This document shows positions 1-6,188 of a stretch of 6,193 bases of DNA, in pieces. The stretch is from Methylomonas sp. GTDB taxonomy: Bacteria > Pseudomonadota > Gammaproteobacteria > Methylococcales > Methylomonadaceae. The stretch is taken from contig JALSLS010000470.1 of NCBI GenBank assembly GCA_026988195.1, forward strand, positions 1 through 6,193. Direction: 5' to 3'. A model generated the notes under the pieces. That model did not search any database and was not told the origin of the DNA. It was given only the letters and a program-made list of their open reading frames with translations. The first letter of the stretch is position 1. Every line of letters starts with the position of its first letter. A program made the translations under genes and the position numbers.

Positions 1-783
1 AAAACCTTCACGTTGCTGCCTATTCATTCCTTTGGTTCTTTCAGTTGGAACAATTAATCCCACACTGGTTTTTTCCCTTAATACAATATGCCAAACCCAA
101 CCGCCTTCACATGACATCACAAAAGTTACTGGTTTTACATTGGGTAGCGACTCTATGGGATAACACTGCCGATCAGCCCCCACAAAGGAAGCCTGGGTAA
201 AATACCCCCACATAGCTAAAAAATTTAGATTAGAACTTATCGTTTGTCGTGATTTAAACTGCTTAGCCAAGCAAGTACTGCTACCACTTGCATCAATGAC
301 ATATTGGCAATTTATTACGCCCTCTTTCTGTCCCTGCTCGCGTGTATCAGCATAAAAAATACGGGGGATTTCTGAGTTACTAAAATCGACTGACTTAACC
401 GAAACTTCAATAAATACACTAGCTTCACAACTTTCTGCATGTTTTAATAAAATATTATCAAATATATCCCGTTCAACATGTAAACCTGGTTGAGTGATAC
501 CAAAATTAGAAAATTTTACTTGATGGACTTTATCATTCCACACCGCCATTGCTCCAGATTTAGCAACAAAGCCCTCCTGTCGAATTTTATCTGACACCCC
601 GATCATATCAGTAAACTTCCAAAAGTGAGGGATAAGACTTTCTCCCACTTGATTTCGCGGGAAACAAGCCTGTTCCAATAACACAACATGGATACCCGCT
701 AAGGCTAAATGGCTTGCCGCACTACTTCCTGCTGGCCCACCACCAATAACCACAACATCACACTTATTTGGAATTTTTTTCAT
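1..783 (-). CDS. FAD-dependent oxidoreductase, flavin-dependent halogenase-like (N-terminal 261 residues, cut by window edge)
   Basis: This gene encodes a flavoprotein of the halogenase / geranylgeranyl-reductase-like superfamily, probably cytoplasmic and acting on an aromatic head group or its acyl-carrier-bound precursor. The sequence shows an N-terminal Rossmann FAD site (GGGPAG at residues 14-19, with the ribose-binding acidic E37 after the second strand). It also shows the halogenase-type FPRNQVGESLIP stretch at 41-52, a K-S-G-A segment at 75-78, DASG at 164-167, and GWVWHIV at 228-234. Classical flavin-dependent halogenases carry WxWxIP there; here the final proline is valine, so halogenation is uncertain and an oxidase or hydroxylase role is possible. 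The ATG start at 783 is preceded by a purine-rich AGAAG (787-791). All 261 codons are open to the left edge and no stop is seen, so the C-terminus is missing. Family members commonly reach 400-550 residues. It lies 131 bp downstream of the exporter gene and is typical of aryl polyene clusters. Confidence 0.88.
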   Translation of the reverse strand, partial: MKKIPNKCDVVVIGGGPAGSSAASHLALAGIHVVLLEQACFPRNQVGESLIPHFWKFTDMIGVSDKIRQEGFVAKSGAMAVWNDKVHQVKFSNFGITQPGLHVERDIFDNILLKHAESCEASVFIEVSVKSVDFSNSEIPRIFYADTREQGQKEGVINCQYVIDASGSSTCLAKQFKSRQTISSNLNFLAMWGYFTQASFVGADRQCYPIESLPNVKPVTFVMSCEGGWVWHIVLREKTSVGLIVPTERTKGMNRQQREGF

Positions 784-842
784 GTTCTTCTAATTATATT
801 CGGCGCGGAGTCCACATATTATGGTCAATAACTTAAGGGGTC

Positions 843-898
843 TGGGGCGCTAGTCTTTAGTCCACCGTTTACAATGCTGGCTAAAGACCTGCGCCTCA
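843..898. repeat. Imperfect inverted repeat / hairpin (REP- or MITE-like) between exporter and flavoprotein genes
   Basis: The left arm (843-864, core CTTTAGTCCA after GGCGC) pairs with the right arm (878-898, TGGCTAAAGAC then GCGCC) around a 13-base loop (865-877). Pairing is interrupted by one or two single-base bulges and one G-T wobble. It starts 17 bp past the exporter stop when read on the minus strand. No T-run follows the stem on either strand, so it is not a standard intrinsic terminator. A dispersed repeat, an mRNA-stabilising stem or a weak attenuator fits better. A partial copy of the left arm (GGCGCGGAGTCCAC) lies at 802-815. Nothing else is evident in the 131-bp gap at 784-914. 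Confidence 0.6.
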
Positions 899-914
899 CT
901 TTAAGATGCATACC

Positions 915-3224
915 TTATTTAGTGCGCGATCTAAAACTGTCTTTGTCTTGTTTAATAATAAGCGGGCACAGCATAAATCCTAAGACCACTCCCAGAGTAA
1001 CTACACCAGCCATAATTCTTAGTGAGGTACTTTCTGCAAGCATTAAACCACCAAAAGCTAGTGCGCTAGTTAACATAGAGGCTGCCATTGCCTGATAGGT
1101 TAAAGCAATATCGCCCCCTCGGTTTTCTTGATAAAAAATACCATAATCAACACAGATTGCGATTACCAATAAAAAACCGACCAAATGTAAAAAACTAATG
1201 GCTTCCCCTGTAATAGACCAGACCACTAAAATTAAAAACGCACTTAACACCGCCGGTAATAATGTTTGTACTGTTTTAAATAAATTTTTAAAGCGTATTA
1301 ATAACACTAAGACGATAAAGGCTAGTCCTATCAACAATAATTTTTGAGCACGTTGGGTATAATCCTGTGTCATATTGTTCAACATTTCACGTTGACTAAA
1401 GTATTGTGCATTTTCAATAGGCCTTAATGCTAACTGCACTGCTGCTGGCTGATGATCAGAAAGCCAAATCATAATCACGGTTTGTTTATCACCTACAATA
1501 ACTCGGCTATCAATCAATTTACTAACCGCCGTTTTTAAGACATCTTGATAGTTTAATACCTGAGTCGACGGGTAATCTAGTTGGCCTAAATGTTTTACTG
1601 ATAGCCCTTGTTTTTTTAGAGATTGTTGCCATATTTTCTGGTTTTCTAGCGTTAAATACTGTTTAAGTAATTCTTGATTTTGATGTTGCCTATTGGCTGA
1701 AAGCAACCATGGATATAAGCCAAAATAATCAGACAATTCACCCTGCTGTTTTAACTGATCTAAAATAGGGTAAACCTGCTCTGCTTTTTGCAAGGCTAAT
1801 TCAACATTATCACCGGTGATCAATACAAAGCGGCCTGGTTCTATACTGGTCATTCTGGCCCTGATTTGTTTATCCTTCTGCTTAAGGTAATCTAACTCAG
1901 GTGTTAGTTCCTGCATATCCTGCATCCATTGCAAAGCATTTAAACTAAAAAAACTACTCCCTACAATAATCACTAATAACCCTAATAACCACGCCCTAAA
2001 GCGCTGACAAAACTGAGCCCACCGTCTTACTATCGGTACATTTAACATCTGGCTGTTATTTGAAGTCATCAAACTAGGAAATACAAAACGGGTCAGCAGT
2101 AAACTAATAATAATACCTGATGTAGCATAGACAGCTACCTGTTGAAACCCAGGGTAACCTGAGATACCTAAAGCAATATAACCTATCATGGTGGTAATAC
2201 CACCCAATACCATACTAGGCCAAACTTTGGCTATGGCTTGGCTTCTTTGACCCTCTTTTACCGATTGAGCATGTGCAATTGCATGAATAGGATAATCAAT
2301 ACAAATTCCTATTAAAGTTGACCCTATCGCTACGGTCATGCCATGTACAAACCCAAAAATAAGCTGTGTGCTTAGGATTGCCCCTAAAATAACGATAGCT
2401 AATAAAGAAAACACCTGAAACAATACATTAAATGACCGAAATAAGAGTAAAAATAACACCATTAAAGCAATCGAAGAAAATAGACTTACTTGGGTAATAT
2501 CACCTTGTATTAAAGTTTGGGTTGCAACTGCAAAAATAGGAACCCCTGTCATTTCAAGTTGATACTGGCCTGCGGGATTAAGCTGTTCAAACGTTTCTAT
2601 AATAGCCCTTTGAATTCGCTTTTGAGCAGGAGCGTCCAGCCCGGCCATTGACGTTTCTAAGATTAAATTTTGATAATGCTTATTCTTGCTAGACAGTTGT
2701 TGCATTTGCGCGCCAACCGACTGAAAACCCTTTAAAGTGAGCAATAAAGGGTCTTGTAAGGCTAGTTTCTTTATCATTGCCGCTTGCGGCGACAGCAGCA
2801 ATTTTTTCAACATCGCTGCTTTTTGCTCTAGTCCTTGAGTTGAAAATACAGAAGCTAAATAAGCGTGTGGTTCTAGGCTATAAAAAGCATTACCATAATG
2901 TCCATATACATTTTGTACCGCTTGGGTGATTTTACTTTGTTGCCCTGGAGACCACACATCAACCACACCTTCGATAGTGGCCAATTGCTTTTCTAATGTC
3001 TGTATAAAATGATGGCTTACATTGGTTTTATCAAGTGCCCCCACTGAGAGTAAATAACGCCGAGATAATGTGCCTGATTGCATCTCACTGGCGAGTAGAA
3101 TCTCTTCAGCATTATCCCCTGCAATAATAAAGGCTGAAAGATCGGTTTTAAAGTTAACCCATAAAACGGTTATCAAAGCCAAAATAGGCGGCAGTAGATA
3201 AAACCCAGTCTTTCGCCAATTCAA
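915..3224 (-). CDS. MMPL/RND-family exporter, aryl polyene cluster type (769 aa)
   Basis: This is an inner-membrane transporter of the RND/MMPL superfamily, predicted to move a hydrophobic lipid (by context an aryl polyene lipid) towards the periplasmic carrier. The architecture is a two-fold pseudo-repeat. A first helix at about 7-25 leads into a periplasmic domain at about 30-245 and then five helices at about 248-385. A second half follows, with a helix at about 410-430, a periplasmic domain at about 435-625 and five helices at about 628-757. Each half has the superfamily's charged membrane motif: GICIDYPIH (306-314, D310) and CVDYGIFY (691-698, D693), probably the proton-relay positions. 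The start is TTG at 3224. It is chosen because AGGAG lies six bases upstream, the first helix would otherwise be lost, and the next Met is only at residue 48. It follows the LolA-like gene after one base, so translation is probably coupled. Length fits the aryl polyene exporter group. Confidence 0.9.
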   Translation of the reverse strand: MNWRKTGFYLLPPILALITVLWVNFKTDLSAFIIAGDNAEEILLASEMQSGTLSRRYLLSVGALDKTNVSHHFIQTLEKQLATIEGVVDVWSPGQQSKITQAVQNVYGHYGNAFYSLEPHAYLASVFSTQGLEQKAAMLKKLLLSPQAAMIKKLALQDPLLLTLKGFQSVGAQMQQLSSKNKHYQNLILETSMAGLDAPAQKRIQRAIIETFEQLNPAGQYQLEMTGVPIFAVATQTLIQGDITQVSLFSSIALMVLFLLLFRSFNVLFQVFSLLAIVILGAILSTQLIFGFVHGMTVAIGSTLIGICIDYPIHAIAHAQSVKEGQRSQAIAKVWPSMVLGGITTMIGYIALGISGYPGFQQVAVYATSGIIISLLLTRFVFPSLMTSNNSQMLNVPIVRRWAQFCQRFRAWLLGLLVIIVGSSFFSLNALQWMQDMQELTPELDYLKQKDKQIRARMTSIEPGRFVLITGDNVELALQKAEQVYPILDQLKQQGELSDYFGLYPWLLSANRQHQNQELLKQYLTLENQKIWQQSLKKQGLSVKHLGQLDYPSTQVLNYQDVLKTAVSKLIDSRVIVGDKQTVIMIWLSDHQPAAVQLALRPIENAQYFSQREMLNNMTQDYTQRAQKLLLIGLAFIVLVLLIRFKNLFKTVQTLLPAVLSAFLILVVWSITGEAISFLHLVGFLLVIAICVDYGIFYQENRGGDIALTYQAMAASMLTSALAFGGLMLAESTSLRIMAGVVTLGVVLGFMLCPLIIKQDKDSFRSRTK

Positions 3225-3225
3225 A

Positions 3226-3852
3226 CTATTCTCCTATTAATTCTTGATACAGCTGCATTGCTTTATTTTGCACTTCATTTCCCTTAGCTATCTGTTGCAA
3301 CAAAAACTCACTTAAATCGCCATCAGCTTGCTGGGTAATAATGGTATCTGCTACCTTTCCAGTTAAACCAGAAACCACAATATTAAAAGCTGATTCACTG
3401 TGTTGTTTTGACTTTAAGGTCATTACCCAACGTTCCGCTTGAGTACTCAACTCTATTAAATACATCCGTTTTAATAATGCCTTATCGGCGGTAATAAGTG
3501 CTTTAAACACCGCTATATTAAGGCTAATGGGGCTATCTTCATTGATTTCACTTTGATGGCATAACTGATTCTCAGGGTCAAAATAAAACATGTCATTGCC
3601 TTTAATCCCCATCAATAAGCGTTGTGGTTTTAGTTGTTCTCTAATCATTAAATCAGGGGAGATAGAATACATAAAGCCACTGCCATGCCACGGTTTATCC
3701 ATCAATTCTAATGTACGAATTTCCTGATACGCCATTTTAACGGCCGTTTCTGACTGCATTTTTTGCATTAATGAGGAAACCGTATCGGCTGCAAGCCCTG
3801 CACTTGAAAAAAAAACCCAATAAAGGGTCAATAAAAATGTAGCTTTATTCAT
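3226..3852 (-). CDS. LolA-like periplasmic carrier protein of an aryl polyene-type cluster (208 aa)
   Basis: This is a predicted periplasmic protein of the LolA-related outer-membrane lipoprotein carrier group, thought in these clusters to ferry the lipid product from the exporter to the outer membrane. An N-terminal signal peptide (residues 1 to about 21 or 22, hydrophobic core TFLLTLYWVFF, cleavage near GLAA) is followed by a single domain. The LolA-like pattern of a short helix, then strands with YQEIRTLELM at 42-51, RLLMGIKGNDMFYFDP at 78-93, and a C-terminal part rich in strands is visible. Assignment rests on this pattern plus its position directly before an MMPL exporter. I prefer ATG at 3852: it makes an ATGA overlap with the upstream stop and begins a clean signal peptide. 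An in-frame ATG at 3873 would add seven residues (MAGCTSK) and cannot be excluded. Codons 13-16 contain a run of nine T. Confidence 0.78.
   Translation of the reverse strand: MNKATFLLTLYWVFFSSAGLAADTVSSLMQKMQSETAVKMAYQEIRTLELMDKPWHGSGFMYSISPDLMIREQLKPQRLLMGIKGNDMFYFDPENQLCHQSEINEDSPISLNIAVFKALITADKALLKRMYLIELSTQAERWVMTLKSKQHSESAFNIVVSGLTGKVADTIITQQADGDLSEFLLQQIAKGNEVQNKAMQLYQELIGE
3231..3235 (-). promoter_or_regulatory. Ribosome binding site AGGAG fixing the TTG start of the exporter
   Basis: AGGAG on the minus strand sits six bases before the TTG at 3224 and lies inside the last codons of the LolA-like gene, whose TAG is at 3226-3228. This strong Shine-Dalgarno match is the main reason to accept TTG as the exporter start. 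Confidence 0.75.
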
Positions 3853-4478
3853 CTTGCTTGTACATCCAGCCATATTTTACGTCCATTGATAAACATATTT
3901 TTAATGCTCGATTTAGCATCTGGAATGTCTAAATCAGGAAAACGGAAGTGTCGATAAATATACTCACCCGTTGTCAATACCCCAATCATTAAATAAATAA
4001 ATACACCGTTATACAATGCCCACCATTTATCATTAGCAAAAATGGCTAATGCTGTACACATCAATGCATTAAAGGCAAAAACCCCCGTCCATAACACTGT
4101 TAACTGGCGTGCATATTGAATAATTTCAGGGGGAATATCAGTAAAATCTAGCCTGACAAAACTTTCAATAAACGGGGGGCCTTTGTCTTTTAATAGGGTG
4201 CGGCCAAAAAAATACATTAGCATTAGTTGAATCATCACCGGTAAAACCTTTGCTGTCACCGTTTGCAGATAATAAGCACCGGCTAACAACCCAATCGCAA
4301 TTAACAGTTTATATACTTTGACTAAACGCTTACGGGCGGCAGCGGCCTGAAACATAAAAATAGCAGAAAAAAACGCGGGAGCTACCCAAGATATGCCACT
4401 TTCTATCCCCCTATAAACTAAATAGGGGTATAGCATAAATAAACTGGTAATGATGATGCTTTTAATAATACCTAACAT
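3849..4478 (-). CDS. COG4648-type integral membrane protein of aryl polyene clusters (209 aa)
   Basis: This is a polytopic inner-membrane protein with no established biochemical function; homologues of this type recur in aryl polyene and related ketosynthase clusters. About six helices are visible (roughly 4-22, 30-46, 54-73, 76-94, 127-147 and 152-172). Between helices 4 and 5 is a cytoplasmic-looking loop with PPFIESFVRLDF (101-112) and IPPEIIQYARQLT (115-127). Near the end there is KWWALYNGVFIYLM (151-164) followed by GEYIYRHFRFP (171-181). This arrangement of a proline/arginine loop, an aligned W-W helix and a terminal GEY-R-R/H-P segment is what I recognise as the COG4648 pattern. The ATG at 4478 follows the lipoprotein stop by nine bases but has no clear Shine-Dalgarno, suggesting translational coupling. 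Its stop overlaps the next gene's ATG. Other clusters usually place this gene near acyl carrier protein genes; none is seen here. Confidence 0.75.
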   Translation of the reverse strand: MLGIIKSIIITSLFMLYPYLVYRGIESGISWVAPAFFSAIFMFQAAAARKRLVKVYKLLIAIGLLAGAYYLQTVTAKVLPVMIQLMLMYFFGRTLLKDKGPPFIESFVRLDFTDIPPEIIQYARQLTVLWTGVFAFNALMCTALAIFANDKWWALYNGVFIYLMIGVLTTGEYIYRHFRFPDLDIPDAKSSIKNMFINGRKIWLDVQAR

Positions 4479-4487
4479 GAATATAAT

Positions 4488-5051
4488 TTAATCAACAATG
4501 CTAGAAACTCGACCGTTTTTAAAGTTAACTCTAAATTTATTAAAGCGAGCACTCCAGTACACCCAGCTATTAACCTCTAGGCTCATTGTTTCAGTAATGG
4601 GAGGGTAGCCAATTGCTGCAATTACGGCTTTTTTGCGCATTCTTTTTGCGACCGATCCATTTCTTATATTTTTTCTTTCCAGTGAATTAAAGTTTCTTAA
4701 ATTTAGTTTTTTGCGGGCAAATAACTTATCAAAAGTTTGAAAAATATCATCCCCTGTATGTTTTTGAATGTTTTTTATCAAGAATGGTTTGGGGAATACA
4801 TCAACACCAACCTCAATGGTGTTGCCTGTTATTTTGTTAATAGTAACTTTTGTATTAACCGGGATTGATGTACCTCGTCGGTAATTTGTGGTTAAAAAAT
4901 AGTCCTTTTCATAGCGCATATCGACCTGAGTATAATAACTATTTCCTAGCACTATATTAGCGGGCAGTTCCTCTTGTTTTAAAACTTTTTTACAAGAAAC
5001 TAATGAAAATACAACTAACAATAAAACTAATCCACGTACAAATAATTTCAT
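4488..5051 (-). CDS. Predicted outer-membrane lipoprotein with BamE/SmpA-like C-terminal domain (187 aa)
   Basis: This is an uncharacterised lipoprotein. Residues 1-19 form a type II signal peptide with lipobox LVSC and acylated C20. The residue after it is Lys rather than Asp, so by the Lol sorting rule of enteric bacteria it would go to the outer membrane. Residues about 30-100 look like a beta-rich domain of alternating hydrophobic and polar residues. Residues about 130-187 carry KKAVIAAIGYPP (140-151), then W-x-YW (163-166), RF at 169-170 and F-x-V-x-F-x-NGRV (173-182). This resembles the BamE/SmpA fold pattern (helix, glycine-proline turn, then W-Y and F-x-F-NG strands), though the usual GMT helix start is replaced by a basic AKRMRKK segment. 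The ATG at 5051 overlaps the TSUP stop as ATGA, with GGAG eight bases upstream. Role unknown; envelope assembly or substrate docking is only inference. Confidence 0.72.
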   Translation of the reverse strand: MKLFVRGLVLLLVVFSLVSCKKVLKQEELPANIVLGNSYYTQVDMRYEKDYFLTTNYRRGTSIPVNTKVTINKITGNTIEVGVDVFPKPFLIKNIQKHTGDDIFQTFDKLFARKKLNLRNFNSLERKNIRNGSVAKRMRKKAVIAAIGYPPITETMSLEVNSWVYWSARFNKFRVNFKNGRVSSIVD

Positions 5052-6043
5052 AACTTACGCTCCATTCTGATAGGACAATATCTAACAGCCCTAGACATTT
5101 TATAATAAATAAAACAAAACACTAAAAACACAGTCAAGCTAATATTAACAACTTCATTGTTTAAGGGTATTAAACTAAGCGAACTCACCAGTTCAAGCAT
5201 GATCAATACAATCAAAATGCTCACAATGGTTTTATTATTTAACCGTGTACAAAAAAACGCACCTAAAGGCGCACCCACAACCACGACTGGAACAGCGGCT
5301 AGCCAGTACTGTTCAACCGTATAAGAAAACCCATCCATAATATAAAAATGTAAGGCAAAGCCAGTCAAAGAATTAAAGGCCATTAACACCACAGATGTTG
5401 CTGTAGAAAGCTTTTCTGGTAAACGAAACAATAATACCATTACTGAAAAGCAGATAATATCAATACCGTTACCCACCAAGCCTGTTAAACACCCACCGAT
5501 AAAACCAGCTATCAACAAAATTAGTTTTTCTCGCCAAGTAAAAAATGGGATACGTTGATTATAAAGCCGTTGCTTCCAATTAAGTATATATAAAGTGACC
5601 GCAAGACTCACTATCATTGCTGTAAATAACATCTTCAACAAGCTAGCTGATAATAAAGGCGCTATTAGAATAGACCCTAGAGTTACCCCCCCAAAACCAC
5701 CCAAACTTGCCCAAAGAATAATACGCCACTCAATGTTAATGCGCATAACAATAAGGGTTAATGTCGCGGCCATCATCCCCACACTTTGAATGGCTAAAGA
5801 AAATATTTTGGCATTTAATGGGGAGATATAAAGAATTTTAGTAAAGACCGGAAAGGCAATAGCTCCTCCACCTTCGCTAGTCGCTCCAGCTATAAATGAG
5901 CCAAAGACCATCGTTAAGGTCACAGGCCAATGTTGCTGTATAACTTGCAGGGAGTTGGGGTAGGTATAATGATACCATCCCCCCCATACAACAAGAGCTA
6001 ACAGTAAATTAAAGAGTAGAGTCTTATTTGAATGCTTAATCAC
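5048..6043 (-). CDS. TauE/SafE (TSUP) family membrane transporter (331 aa)
   Basis: This is an inner-membrane permease of the TSUP family, whose members move small anions such as sulfite, sulfonates or organic acids; the substrate here is unknown. It has about nine to eleven hydrophobic segments. The two family half-repeats each open with a glycine-rich re-entrant motif: GATSEGGGAIAFPV at 53-66, and GGCLTGLVGNGIDI at 183-196, followed by TATSVVLMAFNSLTG (214-228). Length is slightly above the common 250-300 because of an extra N-terminal helix (about 8-26) and a basic C-terminal tail. The start is GTG at 6043; no ATG lies in frame before residue 46, which would remove the first helix. No good Shine-Dalgarno precedes the GTG, so the start is less certain than the gene. 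Two runs of seven G interrupt the coding strand. It heads the gene block and overlaps the lipoprotein gene by four bases. Confidence 0.88.
   Translation of the reverse strand: MIKHSNKTLLFNLLLALVVWGGWYHYTYPNSLQVIQQHWPVTLTMVFGSFIAGATSEGGGAIAFPVFTKILYISPLNAKIFSLAIQSVGMMAATLTLIVMRINIEWRIILWASLGGFGGVTLGSILIAPLLSASLLKMLFTAMIVSLAVTLYILNWKQRLYNQRIPFFTWREKLILLIAGFIGGCLTGLVGNGIDIICFSVMVLLFRLPEKLSTATSVVLMAFNSLTGFALHFYIMDGFSYTVEQYWLAAVPVVVVGAPLGAFFCTRLNNKTIVSILIVLIMLELVSSLSLIPLNNEVVNISLTVFLVFCFIYYKMSRAVRYCPIRMERKL
5060..5063 (-). promoter_or_regulatory. Ribosome binding site GGAG of the lipoprotein gene
   Basis: GGAG on the minus strand lies eight bases before the ATG at 5051 and inside the last codons of the TSUP transporter gene. 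It supports the ATGA-overlap start and independent ribosome loading on the lipoprotein cistron. Confidence 0.55.
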
Positions 6044-6049
6044 CCCATT

Positions 6050-6055
6050 ATTATA
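6050..6055 (-). promoter_or_regulatory. Candidate -10 box (TATAAT) before the transporter gene
   Basis: A perfect TATAAT on the minus strand ends six bases before the GTG at 6043. The sequence 17-18 bases further upstream (TATTAA / TTATTA, around 6073-6079) matches a -35 box poorly. If used, transcription would begin at or next to the GTG, giving a leaderless message. The match may be chance in A+T-rich DNA. Confidence 0.3.
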
Positions 6056-6188
6056 CGTTATGGAATGAGGATTTAATAATACCCGAAAGTATGGCGCAGG
6101 GTTTTGGCTTCATAGGCGTGTTAGAAAAACAGGCGCATAGCGGGCTACGGTCACAAACAGCATCCTGCTTCAAGTGACACTTGCACAT
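6051..6188 (-). CDS. Possible small cysteine-rich open frame or C-terminus of an upstream gene (45 codons, doubtful)
   Basis: An open frame runs leftward from the right window edge to a TAA at 6051-6053, with an in-frame ATG at 6188. The 45 residues would contain six cysteines (2, 4, 12, 18, 20, 31), including CKCH and CAC groups. It ends seven bases before the transporter GTG, an operon-like spacing. I do not recognise the protein. Against it: it is short, the ATG has no properly spaced ribosome site (only CAGGG directly abutting it is visible), and the base composition is richer in G+C than the genes beside it, which also fits an intergenic repeat. Because the frame stays open to the edge, it could also be the end of a longer gene. 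Confidence 0.2.
   Translation of the reverse strand: MCKCHLKQDAVCDRSPLCACFSNTPMKPKPCAILSGIIKSSFHNV
6171..6183. other. 13-bp perfect palindrome CAAGTG-A-CACTTG
   Basis: Two six-base arms are exact inverted repeats around a single central A. The shape suits a dimeric regulator site or a small repeat element. It lies about 130 bp upstream of the transporter start, at the edge of the window, so its wider context is not visible. Confidence 0.35.

Noticed and set aside
793..798. TATAAT box before the flavoprotein gene
   Set aside because: It ends nine bases before the ATG and would give a leader of only about three bases. The TTGACC upstream is about 24 bases away, too far for a -35. Probably A+T-rich chance.
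843..898. Intrinsic terminator after the exporter gene
   Set aside because: The stem is plausible but imperfect with a 13-base loop, and no T-run follows it on either strand, so it is listed as a repeat/hairpin instead.
874..1095. Plus-strand open frame of 73 codons
   Set aside because: It lies almost wholly inside the antisense of the exporter's last transmembrane segments and begins in the hairpin repeat. Its translation shows no domain or signal, so it is a shadow frame.
3853..3873. Longer start for the LolA-like protein at ATG 3873
   Set aside because: It adds MAGCTSK before an otherwise standard signal peptide. The internal ATG at 3852 makes an ATGA overlap of the kind used by the neighbouring pair, so the shorter form is preferred.
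5595..5789. Plus-strand open frame of 64 codons
   Set aside because: It is entirely antisense to the TSUP transporter, which has clear family motifs. The product looks compositionally like reversed membrane codons and has no supporting ribosome site or neighbour.
6138..6147. TAGC-GG-GCTA short inverted repeat
   Set aside because: Four-base arms with a two-base loop are too short to support a stem, and such matches are expected by chance.
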